From assembly GCA_964372035.1 (NCBI GenBank), contig CAYJPK010000001.1:1-64000 (forward strand): DNA of 64,000 nt. Direction: 5' to 3'. A model generated the notes under the pieces. That model was not told where the DNA came from. It did not search any database and saw only the letters and a list, made by a program, of their open reading frames with translations. This document shows, piece by piece, positions 20,601-35,600 of the stretch (within the stretch, counting starts at the first letter, position 1; each line of letters starts with the position of its first letter). This DNA is from CAYJPK01 sp964372035. Its GTDB lineage: Bacteria > Desulfobacterota > Desulfovibrionia > Desulfovibrionales > Desulfovibrionaceae. The position numbers were made by a program, and so were the translations under genes.

Positions 20601-23600
20601 TATTATACTCAATTATCACTTGCTCTTAATATGTCTGAAACTGCAATTGGCGGAACTGCATTTGTCCAAGCTATTGATCGTGAAACTATTGCTGCAATTG
20701 GCAATGAAAATGCTGAAACTGCAACAGGCAGTGTATATGTTACTGGTCGTGCTGATATTGATGCTCATACGACAGGACAAAATATTGCGGCTGTTGTTGG
20801 TGCATCAGTTGCAACTCCTCCTGATAGTGCTCAGCCTAATTATCAAAAACCAACAAACCCTTATGATGCCTTTGCAAGTTCAAATACAAATTATCAAGGT
20901 GTAGATGCTGCGCTGCATAAAACAAGTAGATTTACTTCTAAAAATAATACTAGCAATAAGGGTGGCGATATTGATGAGATGGTTTCAACTTATAACAGCA
21001 ATATCACTCCAAAAACGCCTGCTGGACAAACGCCTCCACCTCCACCTCCACAACCTGCCGGTAAAAGTACAGCTATTGCGGCTCAATTATTAGTTAGCTC
21101 TTATAATGAAGAAACTAAGGCAATAGTTCAAAATTTATCAACTCTTGTTGTAGCAGGATTTTTAGCTCGTGCAGTTAACGATACAAAACAAGTCGTTGTT
21201 GCAGGTGCTTTAGGTATTGCTCTTGAGGGTGGAACTGGTGGCGCTGGTTCTGGTATAAATAAAGATAACCTAGGTGTTGGTGCGGCTATTGTCGTTACTG
21301 TTAATGATAAAACAGCTGAAGCTTATGTTGATAATGTAGCTACAATGATAGTAAGCGAAGATGATTTTGCTTTAGACTCTAGAGATGAAAGCCTTAATAT
21401 TGTCATTGGTGCTGGACTTGGTGCAGCAACTGGTGGCGCTGGTGGTGCTGGTACCTTATTAGCTAATATCCATGAATCTAACACTAAATCTTACATTGCA
21501 AATAGTGATTTAACTGTTGAGCAAGGCGCTGTTCATGTGCTTAGTCAACGTGATATTTTCATGGTGACTGTTGCTGGTGGTGGCGGATTTGGTAAGTCAA
21601 AAGGTATTGGTGTTTCAGTAGGCATTAATGACTTAAGCGGAAATACAGAGGCTTATATTTCAAATTCTTCTATCCAAGCGCTAGAAAATATTGATGTATT
21701 AGCACTTAGCGGAAGTTCAAGCTCACGCTCAATTTTAATTGATGAAGATACCCCTGGTAATAGTGGTATAACTGATGTTTCAGATTTAAATGCTGGATAT
21801 AATTTGATTTCTATTGGTGCTAGTGTTGGTGTTGCAACTGGTGGCGCTGGTGGTGCTGGTGCAATAACAATTAATATTATTAGCGGTGAAACAAAGGCTT
21901 ATATTGTTGGTGATGACAGTGATGGTGTTGATACTATCTTAGCTGGTGAAAATGTTAATGTACAAGCATTAGATCAGTTTGGTGTAGTTTCTATCGGTGG
22001 TTCAGTAGCCTATTCAAGTAATGATCAAACTGCAAATCCTCCTTCAAGCACAAAATCAGTTGGCTTTGTTAGCTCATTAAACTGGATTACGTCTAAAGCT
22101 TCTAGCCAAGTTTTTAATGTAAATATTGGTAATAATACTTATAATGACTCTCATGTAACTGTTGAAGCAATATCAAAGCAAGATATTATTGCAATAGCTG
22201 GTGCTGTTGCTGTTAGTGCTGGTGGTAATGCAGGCGCATTTACCTTAGCAGCGAATGTAATTAGTGCTGGTACAACAGCTGAAGTTAATAGTGCAACAAT
22301 TATTGCAAATCAGTTAGCTGTTCATTCTGCTAATGAAGCAACTATTTTATCAATTGCTGGTGGTGTTTCAAAATCTACTGGTGGTAACGTTGCGGCGGCA
22401 ATAGCTGTTAACGTGATTGATGGCGCTTCAATGCCAAGCCTTGATGTTGATAATTTAGATGATAGCTTTGACTTTACAAATGCCGGAAACTTAGATGTTA
22501 GTGCTACTGTTAGAAATTCAAATATCACTTTAAATGGTGATACTGATGAGTGCATGCAAGTTTTAGCGGAAGCTTCAAGTGCGATTTTATCCATTGCAGC
22601 AGGTGTTAGTATTACAACGGAAGATAGAACTTCTAGCATGCCTAACACAAGTTCAAGTTATGCTGGCTCTGTGAGTGTTAATGTAATTAATCGTAGCGTA
22701 ACAGCAACAGTTGAAAGTAGCACTTTAAACTTAACGCAAGGTAAACTTAGCATAGTTGCTCGTGATTTCATTGGCTCAGAAAATGACGGTAGCCAAATTT
22801 TAGCAATTTCTGGTCAAGTTGGTCTTAATTTTTCTGGTAATCAAAGTGGTATTGCTATTGGTGGTAACTATATCGGTGGTAATGTTTATGCCGGCATTAA
22901 AAATGAAGAAAATAATACTAGAAATTCTATTATTAATGCTGGCGAACTTGAAATTGAAGCTCATTCAGTAGGTGAAATTTTAAGCCTTAATGCCTCAGTT
23001 GCACTTGCACTTAGTAAGCAACCAATGAATACTGCAAAAAGTGGAACTATTGCTGTTAACGTAATCAATAAAGACGTAACAGCTACTATTGAAAATGCAA
23101 CTATTAATGCTGGTCCAATATCTGTATCAGCAAAAGACAGTGCTGAAATTTTAGGTCTTGCGGCTTCACTAGCCTTTGCAAAAGGCGTACAATCTAGCAC
23201 GCTTAGTGGTGTTTTAGCAGTTAATGTGATTACTACGAATCAGCTTGCAAATGTTTATAATAGCACAATAATTTCAAGTGGTGATGTAGATGTTTTAGCT
23301 GATGGTAAAAATAGTATTCATGCTGTTAACCTTGGTGCGGCAAATAAAGGCTTAGTTCTTAATCCTAATGTAGTTGTTAATGATACTGATACCGTAGTTG
23401 AAAAAAGTACAATTACAACAACTGGTGATTTAGGCATCTATGCAACACAAGGCATAGCAGGCACAAGAAGCACAGAGTCTTGGATTAGCAAAACGACTGG
23501 TGATCACAAAAGTGATGTTGATGCTTATTTGAGCACTTCTGGCATTGAATTTGATACTAATATTGTAGCAATAAACTTTAATATTGCGGCAAATAAAGGT

Positions 23601-26600
23601 GATGCAAGCACGATTGGTGTTGGTGTTGCTGTCAATGTGGTTACATCTAATGTTGATGCAATAGTTAAAAATTCAAGCTTAAGCTCAAGTGAAATGGCAA
23701 TAGAAAGTATTAATAGTGCTAAAATAATTGCTGTTACAATGGGTATTGCATGGTCAATGGGTGGTCAAGGAACTTTTTCAGGTAGCGCTATGCTTGCTTC
23801 AAACACAACTGCTGGTGGTGCAACGACTAGCATTGGTACAAGCTCCTTAACTAGCACTAATGATATGAGCATAAGTTCACGTAATAATGCTGATATTTTT
23901 GCTTTAGCAATTAATGCAGCTGTTTCAACTAGTGGTTCAGCTGGTGGTTTATTCGTAGGCGTTAATGTAATTGCGATGGATACAACGACAAGCATTAGCG
24001 GTGATGGTATTTCTGGAACAATTAAAAGTGGTGGTGACCTTTTTGTCCAAGCTCAAGACACATCAAATATTTGGGCCTTTACCGTTGCTGCGGCAGTAGG
24101 TACAGGTGCAAGCAGTAATGCTGTGGGTTTTGCAAACAATACATCTGTAATAACAGGTGAAGTTAAAACCTCAATCTTTAATATGAACACAATTGACGTT
24201 GGTGGTGACTTTACTGTTAACGCTTATTCTAGCAATTTGATTGTTAATGTTGCGATTGGTGTTGCTGTTTCAACTGGTACAGGTTTAGCACTGCAAGCGA
24301 CCTTATCAGAAAATATCATTGTAAAAGATATTTTAGCAGAAGTTCAAACTGTAAAAACAATTACAGTTGGTGGTAATATGGTTGTTGATGCTCAAGAGCA
24401 AGTACCATCAAAAATTGCAGATGACTGGGAAAAAGCGTCTTACATGAAAGGCGTTGGCTTTGATGAATCAACTGTAAATACTGACGGTGCGAACAATGCA
24501 CAAACAAAGGAAGCTGGCGTTAGTGTTGGTGATGGAACTTCAGAAAAGCAAGCAGATGGCACGCATAATTATAATGCTAGCGATGCCCTATTTGAACCGG
24601 CTAATGGTATATTCTCACTCGTTATTTCAGTAGCAGTTTCAACTAAAGGAACAGCCTTATCAGGTGCATTAAACTTTAATTGGTTACAACGCTCAACTTC
24701 TGCCATTGTTAATGATGTTGAAAATTTAAGGCTTACAAGCTTAGCACCTTCTTTAAATGGCGCAAAAAGTGGCATGATAGTTAATGCTAAATCTTCAGCA
24801 GCAGCATTTGGTGCTGTAGTTTCTGTTGCGGCGTCAGGCAAGGGAGCTGCTGGTGGTTTATCTGCAGCTATAAACGTATTAGATAATGAAACAAAGGCTA
24901 TATTAAGCAATAGTAATGTTGGTGGCTGGAGTGGTTCTTACTGGAACGACAGTAAACTTGGAAATGTAACGGTTGACTCTGAAAATATTTCTGGTGCAGT
25001 TGCCTTTGTTATTGCAGTTGGTGCTAGCGGTGGTGAAGCTGGAGCAGGCATAACTTTTAGTATGAATCTTGGTATAAGTTCAGGTTCTAGTCTAGATTTA
25101 TCAAACTCAAATGATGAAGATAAAAAAGATAAGGCTCGTGAATTAAGTCAAAGTTATAGTGCAAATATTGAAAGCGATGGCGCAAGCACTTATACTGATG
25201 ATAGTTCAAGTACTGCCAAATTAGGTGGGGAATCTGCCGAGGCTAGTATTATATCTTCAAATCTTTATTCAAGTGGTGCTTTAAGTGTTGAAGCCTTGCA
25301 AAACAGCGCACTTATGTCAATTAATATTGCAGTTGGCGCTAGTGCAAAGGTCGGCGTTGCGTTTAGCATGGGCTTAAATCTATTAACAACTAACTCTTTA
25401 GCAAGAATTGAAAATTCTAACTCGTCTTATTATATTAATTCAGGCTCAACAACTGTAGCTGCTACTACTTCTGGAAAAACATGGGCATTCTTAGTTTCAG
25501 TTGGTGCAGCAGGTACTTTAGGCTTAGCAGGTGTATTTAGCTTAAGTAGGGTTGAAGGAAATGCCCAGTCTTACATTAGTGGTGGTAATGTAAGAACTTC
25601 TGGTGGTGATGTTAAAGTTAGTTCATATGCAAATACTGACATGTTAACAGTTGGTATTGCTGTTGGTGCTGGCGGTACTGGCGGTGGTGCCGGTGCAGTT
25701 GGTCTTGCTTTGGCTGGCAATACTGTAACAGCTGAAATTTTAGGTCAAGCATCTATCAATATTCATAACGGTAGCCTTATAGTGAACGCTAAAAATGAAA
25801 CTGGCGTTGTAACAACCTCACTTGGTGTGGCAGGTGCTGGAACAGGTGCTGGAGCAGGTGCGACTGCTATAAATATTTCAGATTGGTCAGAAGCTAAGAA
25901 TTATGACCCTAATGCACAAACAAAAAATAATGCACAAGCAAAAGATGCTAATGAAAGCTTAGTTGGTTTAAGTACAAGCAAGAAGAGTGATTTCCAAACT
26001 AAAGCTTCTGTTGAAGCTAACAGTATTAAAATTACTGGAAATATCTCAACTATGGGTAGTGTTGACGTTATAGCTGAAAACTATGCAAGCTTTGTGGCAG
26101 TATTATTAGTTGTTGCAGGCTCTGGAACTGGAGCTGGTGCTGGTGGTTTAGTTCTAAATATTTTAGACTCTAATTCACATGCTAATTTAAGCGTAGTAAA
26201 TAATTTGAGTATTGCTAATAGCGCAATTAATGTTGAAGCTAAAAACTCCACTAAAATGTGGGCAACAATGCTTGCCGTTGCAGGCTCTGGAACAGGTGCT
26301 GGAGCAGGTGCAGTTGCATTAAACCTTGGTAGTGCAAGCAGTGATGCGCATATTAATGGTGGTTCAACTTCAAGTACTTCACAGTCACAATTTACAGCAA
26401 GAGATATTAATGTTAATGCGCAGTCTAATGCAGATGTTTATGCTCTTGCTCTTTCTGTTGCAGGCTCTGGAACAGGTGCTGGCGTTGCTTCATTTGCAAT
26501 TAATACTTTAAAAAATGCTACAGTTGCGACAATTTCTGGTCTTGGTTCTGGAAGATTTGTTATTAATGCTGAAAATGTTGATGTTTTAAGCACTAACACA

Positions 26601-29600
26601 AGCACAATCGTAGCAAGCACCTTAGGTGTTGCAGGCTCTGGCTCTGGTGCTGGTGGCTTGTCATTAAGTATTAACGTATTTTCAGGTAATGCTCTTGAAC
26701 TTGCAAATATTGCAAATAGCAGTAAGAACATTGAAAGTGGAACTAACACTTTAAAGGGTTTGGCAGAAAATACTAATTATAATGTTGCAGAATCTGGCTC
26801 ATACCTTTATTTAAAGGATACTGAAAACAATTCCACAATATTCATTGACACTAATGGTGTTACTGCTGATAAACATTATATTGTTCGCCGTGATGAGCAT
26901 GGTAGTGAAACTCTTTATTCATTTACAAAAAATGCTATTTCAAGTGGTGCAATTAATCTTTCTCAGCTTTATAATGAAGAAACAGGCAGATATGGTGATT
27001 TTGATAGCATAGACGTTAATGATACCTTTACTTATCGTTCAACAAAACATGGTGCATCAACTTATGCAAGTGAAACTGTTGAAGAAATTAAATCTTCAGC
27101 AGTGATAATTCAAAATGTTAATATGACAGCGAAAAGCCTAGATGCGCTAGCTAGCTCAAAGCTTAAATCAGTAACAGTTTCTTCTGGTGTTGCAGGTTCT
27201 GGCGGTGGTTCTGGTTATGGTTCAATTGCTATTTCTATAGCTAACAATTCAGTCCAAGCAATTATTGATAATTCAGAGCTTGATATTAACGGCAATATGA
27301 GTATGGAAGCCTTTAATAGCTCAAAAACTTATAATATTGCGATTGCAATTGCTGGTGCAGCTTCTTATGCTGGCGGCATGGGCGTTGCGATTAGCTCTGA
27401 TTCTGGTGCAACTACCACAAAAATCAGTAATTCTACTATTAATAGTACTGGAAATATCTATCTTAAATCAGAAGCTAGTCTTGATATTTTAAGCTTGAAT
27501 TTTGCAATAGCAGGCTCTGGTGTTTATGCTGGAGCAGGTACTATTTCTGTTAATATTTTACAAGGCACTGTAAGTTCAGATATTCTTGGTTCAACAATTA
27601 CAGCTGGCGGAACACTAAGCACTTTAGCTAACTTTAGTAAAGCAACTGATAGTGCAAGTAGCCTTGCAAATATTGTTGATGGTAATGATAGAGAAAACTT
27701 AACTGCTGTTTTATATGAAGCTAACACTCGTTACGGTGAAGCACAAGCTGACGCTTCAAAGGATAAGACTAATCCTAATCAAACAAGTATGGAATATGAT
27801 ACAAATTCCTCTGCTGATGAATTTAAGGATAGCCTTAGTCATTCTGGTATAGTTTCAGTATCAATTTCAGCAGCTGGCGCAGGTAAAATAGCTGGAGCTG
27901 GTGCTATATCAATTAATGAACTTAGTGGTGATGTAGCAACTAACATTAGTAATAGTACAATAACAACAGATATTGCTGAAATTAAATCTTCAATGAATTC
28001 TAAAATTCAGTCTTATGTTATAGCTGCGGCAGGTGGTGGAAAACTAGGCTTATCAGGTAGTATTGGATTAAATGAAATTGCTGGTACAACTAAAACTATT
28101 ATAACTGATACTGATATTACTGTAGGCAAAAAAGCTGATATTATTGCAACTCAAGAGCTTGCAATAACAGGTCTTGTTGGTGCATTTGCAGGTGGTTCTA
28201 TTGGTGTTTCATTTGGATTAATTATAAATACCCTGTCTGGCGATGTTAGAGCGGGCATGGTAAATGGAAGTCTAAATGGTAGAAATCAATCCTCAAGTGA
28301 TGCTTATATAACTGCTTATAGGGCAACTGATGTAAAAGCTTATGCTATTGGCGTTGGGCTTGGTGCAGGTGCATTATCTGGTGGTGTTGCTGAAAATACT
28401 TTAAAGGGTAGCACAAAAGCCTTTATGCAAGACGTAAGTGCTAGCACTTTAAATGATATGTATGTAATAGCAAATGAAAACATAAACTCAACAACTATAG
28501 GTGTTCAAGCCTCAATTGGTGCGATTGCTGTTTCAGCTGGTGTTGCAATAACTAGTGCAACCGGTACAGTTACATCTGAAATAGTGGGTAGTAATTCTAA
28601 ATTTGAAAATATTAATAATCTTAAAGTCTTATCAGATTCTAATGCTGACTTGTCAATTAAGGGTATTGGTGCGGCAGTTGGTGGTTTAAGTGTTGGAGTT
28701 ATCATTTCAGAAATTGAGTTTGAAACTGATGTTTTAGCTAGTATTTCAGGTGCTAATATATCAAGTGTTAATTCAGTTGAAGTGACTGGTGATGGTGATT
28801 GGAATTTATACTCTTTCTCATTGGCAGGTGCTGGCGGTGTGCTAGCAGTTACTGGTGCTGATTCAAAAGTTAATATTACTGGTTCAGTTGACTCACATAT
28901 TGATAATAGTAGTTTACATGATGTTCGTAATATTGATGTGAATGCTTATGCAACTCCAAAGGCAAAAGCAGTTTCAGTTTCACCTGCAATTGGTATAGCA
29001 GGTGCAATTGGTGTTGCACTTGCAACTGCTAATATTTCACCTACAATTAAAGCTTTCGTGGATAATATTAATGTAACGCATAGTGTTTATTACGATAAGT
29101 ATGGCAATATTAATAGTAATATTCCGGTTGTTGTGCCTAATGTTAGTATTAATGCAGAGCTTAGACGACCAACTACAAAAGGTGTTTATAATGCTGAAAC
29201 TACAAGTTTTGCATTATCAACAGGTATTTTATTTTCTGGTGCTGGCGCAGGTTCAACTACTACTAATAACGCTACACTTATGGCGTATGCACGAAATCTT
29301 AGAGCTGCAACATTAAACTCACTTGAAGTAGTTGCAAATCTTAATCCATCGCTTTATGCGTATTCAACTGGTGTTGGTGTTAGTTATTTCATTGCAGGTG
29401 TAGGCGCTGCAACTTCTGACCTTGACTCAGATGCAACAACTTATGCCTTTGTAACGAATATTGGTGAAACAGAAGTTCTAAATAATTTTACAGTTCATGC
29501 AATTTCAAATGTTTATACTAAGCAAGAAGCTGTCGCAGGTAGTGGTGCAATTGGTTTAGCAATTTCTGCTTCAGCAGCCAACCAAGTACTTAATGGCACA

Positions 29601-32600
29601 ACTAAAACGTCTATTGGCTATGATTATGATTTATCAAAATCTGCAAATGGTAATTTTAAAGCTGATACAATAAACCTTAAAGCAAATAATATTTTTGATA
29701 TTAAACTTAGTACAAACTCTGTGTCCGTTGGTAATCTAAGTGGTGCTGGTGGTGAACCTGATTTAGAAGCTGCAATGACGACAGAAATTTTAATTGCTAA
29801 AGATGCTAAGCTTGAAGCAACAGATATTAGAATTTTAGCTCAATCAGAAATTTTACGTTATGCACATGAAAATACAACCTATTCAACTGCCGTTGGTCTT
29901 TTAACTGTTAATGCTGGCGGTACACAAAATGATTTAGCCGCAGATACTAAGGTTATAATTGCTGAAAATGCACAACTTTTAGCAACAGGTAGAGCTTCAG
30001 ATAAGGATTATTTAATTGTTCAAGCATATAATATTTTAGATGTGCATGATAGATTATCCTTTGTGAGTGCTGGTATTGTTGGCGTTCCTGCAATTGCAAG
30101 TACAATGTATGGTGATTTTTCAACTGACATTATTCTTGAAAAAGGTGCAAGTGTAAAAACAGAGCATCTTTTAGGCTCTGATGTAATATTACATTCAGCT
30201 AGTTATGAAGGTCTTGATTTAAATACAGGTGTAAAGTTATTTGGTTTAGCTTCATCTGGTGCTTTAAGTTCAATTATGGAAATAGATAGCACAAACACAA
30301 TTACTATTAAGGATTCAGCTAGTGTATATAGTTCTCGTGACTTAGTACTTTCAACAGGTGCTTTAAGTTATGAATATGATGAATTTATAGCATTTAATAA
30401 TAGAGATGTTCATAATAGTGAGAATGCAAGAAATGTTGATAATGTAAAACTTGATTCTTGGGAAATGCTTGTCAGCCTCTATAATTTTGGTAGTACCTCT
30501 AAACCGCAAATGCAAACAATTACTGGTGTTGAAACTAGTGACTTAAATGAATTTGCAAAGCTCGTTTATCAGGGTAAAATTACTGACGCTTTAAAAGAAT
30601 ATAAAAACGCAGCAAATGCAATACTATCGAGATTTGTTGATGATCAAAATCAAATAGACCCAGCAAATTATGATTGGACAATTTATGATGATGCAAAGAT
30701 AAAAGAAGGTTTTGTTAAGGAAATTGGTGGTGGATATGTTTATATGTCTGGTAATATTTACGATATTACATTTTTCCCAATTTCAGTAACTGATGGTTAT
30801 TTAAACTGGAATCAAACTAACCTTTTAGATATTCAAGTTGGCGGTTTAGCTCAAGCTAAGGCTGATGCAAAAATCTATACTGACCGTGGCGGATTGTTGC
30901 TGCGTGGTGATACTATTGCTCACAACTGGACAACAGAAGCCTTTGGAAAATATGATACAACTGATATAAGTGATAATTTTGTTGGTAAAGCGTTAATTAA
31001 TGGCGTGCTTGAGGGTGGCGTTAAAAATGATGTTGATGCAACTCTATATGCCTTAGACGAAGCAACTTGGAACAAATATAAAGATAGTTCTGAGCTTGAC
31101 CCATCAGAAAAAGAACGTATTGAAAATGCTTTAGCAATTTTTGAAAGCGTATTTAACGTTTCCTACTGGGAATATTTAAAAGACCCAGAAGGCTTTGAAG
31201 AGAACACCTTAGGCAGTGATGCTTTATCAAATCTAGCTTGGAGTAATTTTGTTAATAGTTTACCGAATGGCACAAACTTATTTGACTTAGGCATTAGTGA
31301 TTATGCTGAGTTCATATTAGAAACTTATGCTTCTAATAATATCGACACATTAATCGCAATTAAAGATAAGAGTCCAGGTATTACATCAAGTGACTTATCT
31401 GATTTAATTAAAAGTATAGATATTAATGGCATTGAAACAGCTTATAAGGCTGCGGGCTTAACCATTGCTGATTTTTGGCGAGGTCTTTATGATGCAAATG
31501 TATCATATGATAACTATGGCAATATGGTAACTAATTTAACAAAATCTGAAAGAGATTTTATTAATGTAATGATTGGTAGGACAATAGATAATGCCAAGAA
31601 TACGCAGTTAGTAAGTAGAGAGGGTTGGATAGCTATAGCTAATGAATACATTGAGCTTGACGATAGCGGCAATATAACTTGGAATGGTCCATTTGATAGT
31701 GGTCGGAAGGCTTTTCTAACTGATTTCTATAAAGCTCTTATTGATAACTCATATACTTTGGAAGGAATATTGATACCTTATGTTGCAACTACCACTGATT
31801 TGTTGAATGCGTATGTGGCAGATCATGATAATGGTGCTAGCGTTAATTGGGATTACTATGACGCAGATAAACTTGCATATGGTATTTTAGATAGTTCAAA
31901 AACAGATGCAAACGCAAGAAATACTTCTTATGTTAGCGTGCGTGGTTGGGAAGATTTTTTAGATGCATACAGGGATTCTAGTAGTGCGACTGGTTGGAGC
32001 TCAGTTTTTGATAGTCTTATGGCAGGAAATTTAACTAATTTTGATGCATTAATTGAGGCATTAGACGAAAGCTCATCTCGTGCAGATTTAGATTCTATTC
32101 TTAGTGGGTATCCAACTACATCTTCCACGCTACTTAACAAATATGTTGATGATCATGGTTCTGTGAATTGGCATACTCATTACGATACAGTTCAAATCCA
32201 AAAAGACGCTAATGGCGCTGCTTTAGATGGCTTGTTTAATGGTGGTGACCTTAAATTTGATAGCACCTTTTGGAGTATTGTCTCTGGTGTTGTAACTAAA
32301 GATACTAATGGTAATCTTGTAACAACAAATTATGTTGGTACTATGTTTGAGGGGCTTACTCTTGGTGAGCGTGGGCAAGCAAGATTATTAGGCTATGCTC
32401 AAGGCAATATCACTGTAGCTAATAATTCTTATAAAAATACTTATGATACTTATTTCGGCGTGTATACTGCTAGCGCCAGAGAACAAGCTGCTGAAGCCTT
32501 TAAAGCGAAAGCTGGAATTGGAGATGCCTTAAATGACTTACAATATATTGCAGTTGGTACAAGCACTGACCAAATCAAGGTAAGTGTTGATGTTGAGGGT

Positions 32601-35600
32601 GATACTTATGGTAGTACACTAGTTAATGAATACAAAATGTTGCAAAATATCTACATCACCTATGGTGCAGAAAGTTCAGTTGGTAAAGATGCATATGCAC
32701 AAATGGTGGACTTACAAGACGACCTTGTTAACTATGGTTATGGTGAAATGTCAGGTTCACGCTTTACCTTTAAACCAGATGCGAAAAAAGTTACTGTAAC
32801 TGTTGAGGATATATTAATAAGTAAAGGTAATGTATTATTCTTTGCAGATACTGTTGAAGGTGATGGAACGGTTGCGGCTTATGGTGGCGATGCGAAGTTT
32901 ATCCTTAAAAATGAAATCGAAAATTCAACTCTTGTTGTTGATGATCTCACTGTTGCAGCTAATTTTGGTGGTGAGGTAAGGTCTATTTGGGGTGAAATCA
33001 AGATGGATAGTAGCAATATTATTGCTACACAAAATGGTACACCATTATTGGCAATTTACCAAAATATGCAATATGGCTTGCTAGAAGTAGGCGATATTAC
33101 AAATTTAAGTGGTGTTGTTTCCCTTGTCAGCCTTGGTGATATTCATATCACAGGTAATGTAAGTGCTAAATCACAAAGTGCTAGTGCTGCTGGAACTTAT
33201 ACACTTGAAAACAAAGAGCATGGAGCGATACATAGTGTTGGCGGTACACCTATTGGTGTTGACCCTAATGATCCTAACAATTTAGAGTTTGTTCCGGGAG
33301 CTGGAATTTTCAGCTTTGGTGATATTGATATTAAAGCCGCTTATATCAATGTTAATGGTTTAATTCAATCAGGTGTGAAAAGCTATACAATACATATTGA
33401 TGGTACAGATACTTATGAAAATATCTGGCTTGATGACTATGGTAATGCTTCAACGGAATCAGGTTCAAGAAATTCTTATATTTCAGCATATTATTATGAT
33501 GCTGCAAAAAATGCTTATGTCTTAAATCCATATATTGCAGGTAATGGTGTTGTAAGGCTTAATGGTCAAGTAATCAATACTAATGACGGATATGGGCAAA
33601 TTAAGGTTTATTCTGACCCAACAATTAATATTACAAATACAACAGATAAGCACATTATTATTAGTGACTTGCAAGCTGGTGTTGATGGTACTGAAAACTA
33701 TGATGATATTGATGATTTAACTGCTGCTCAAAAGGCAGAACTCTTTACCGAAAGTGGCATTTATATCAAGCAACCAGGTGATAGTAGTTATAGAATGTAC
33801 ACAGGTGGATCATTTACACCGACGGACAGTAGCTTTAAATATCATTATCGTATTGCTAGTACAAGTGAAACAAAAGAAACCTTCTCATACACTACTAAAA
33901 AATGGATTGGTATTGATGATTTAGCTAGAGATGATGGACCACACTATAAATCACATGGTGATAAGGTTACAGTAGAGAATTCTCCTGTTGATGATACTGG
34001 CGGTTATATTACTACAAACGGTATTACATATGCTAAAAACCAAGGGTTGCTTTATGATGCTGATGATGAGGCAGTAAAAACTGCTGATATTAATTCTGTT
34101 GATACTCTTTTTACTGGTATTATGGAACAATATCAAGAACTTAAAGGAACTGTTAGTCTTTGGGGTTTTAGTTTTGATATTTATGAAACACTAGAAAGGG
34201 AAACTTATTATTCTATAGATTCTGGTACTGGCGTTAGCGGTGATGCTGTACGTTATTCAGAATTAACGAGTGAAGTCCCAACTTATCATGATCCACATGA
34301 ATGGAGTGAAGGTGCTTTCTTATGGAAAATTACGTATGTTAAAAACTCTAAAACTGTATCAAGTTCCTTTAAAAATGTTTTATGGATAGTGCTAGATACT
34401 AACCATGATATTGATTTAACAAGAGGTAGCGGAAACGGCAAAATTAATATTAACAATACTGGTACCGGTACAATTTACCTTGACGGTAATATCTCAACCT
34501 TTGCTGATATTAATATTGATACAAATGGTAGCATTGAAGATTTTGGCAATAGCTATATTAGCGGTGAAACAATTGATATTGATGCTAAGGGTAATATTGG
34601 TAGTGTTAATAATACCATTAAGCTAGCTGCAACTGATACAGCTCTTGAGTTAAAGGGTGCGAATATTTATGCTGAAACTTTTGGTGCTAGACTTGATAAT
34701 ACTGTTTTAATTCATGCTTCTGCTGAAGGTGTTGTTAATATAAATGCTAATGGAGCAGGCTTAAAAGGTTATGCTCATGGTTCAGAAGTAATATTAACAG
34801 CTCATAGAAATATTGGTTCTGAAAGAGATAATTTCATTATTGACAACACTGTTGACCAAAGTAAGGGCGTTATCGTTACTGTTAAAACTAATACAGGCGA
34901 TATTTTCTTAAATAGTGGCGATAATGATATGCACATAGTTCAAGTTAGCACTGTTAGTGGCGATATTAATTTAATCACAAATACTACAAGCAGTTCTGGT
35001 TCAACAACTGGCGCAGGTATTTATGATTATAATGACTTGCAACAAATCGACCAACAAGATATTGATCGCTTGGAAGATATGTGGTCTAGCTTAGATTTAT
35101 TAAAATCTGATAATGTTGAGATAAAAGAAGTTAAATTAGCAGAAACTGTTGAAGTTCAAACTGAAAATTACACAAGCATTTATCATAGTTTCTTTAAACT
35201 ACAAAGTGATATTTATGCTGCAACTGGTATCACTGAGTATGCAAAAATTATTTCAGTTGACCCTGAATATGGTTTTAATGGTGATGTTGATGCGGCTATT
35301 AAGTGGATCGAAGATGGTTTATTTGAATATCGCCGTATATTAAATTCATTTGACCCTAGTTTACTAACTTCGCCTTATGATGCTGACTTGGAAATTACTG
35401 TTACAACTTTAACACCGCAACAAGCAATTAACTTTAGAGAAGTTGCTGAAAAATCAGTGTTTACAAGAACTGAACTTGTTGGCGGTCTTGTTGCAAGGTT
35501 ATATAATAACTCAACTTCAACACTCGTAACAGAACAAGCTAATATTATTGGTAATAATGTTAATATTGAAACACAAGAACTTGGGCAATATGGCATTGAT

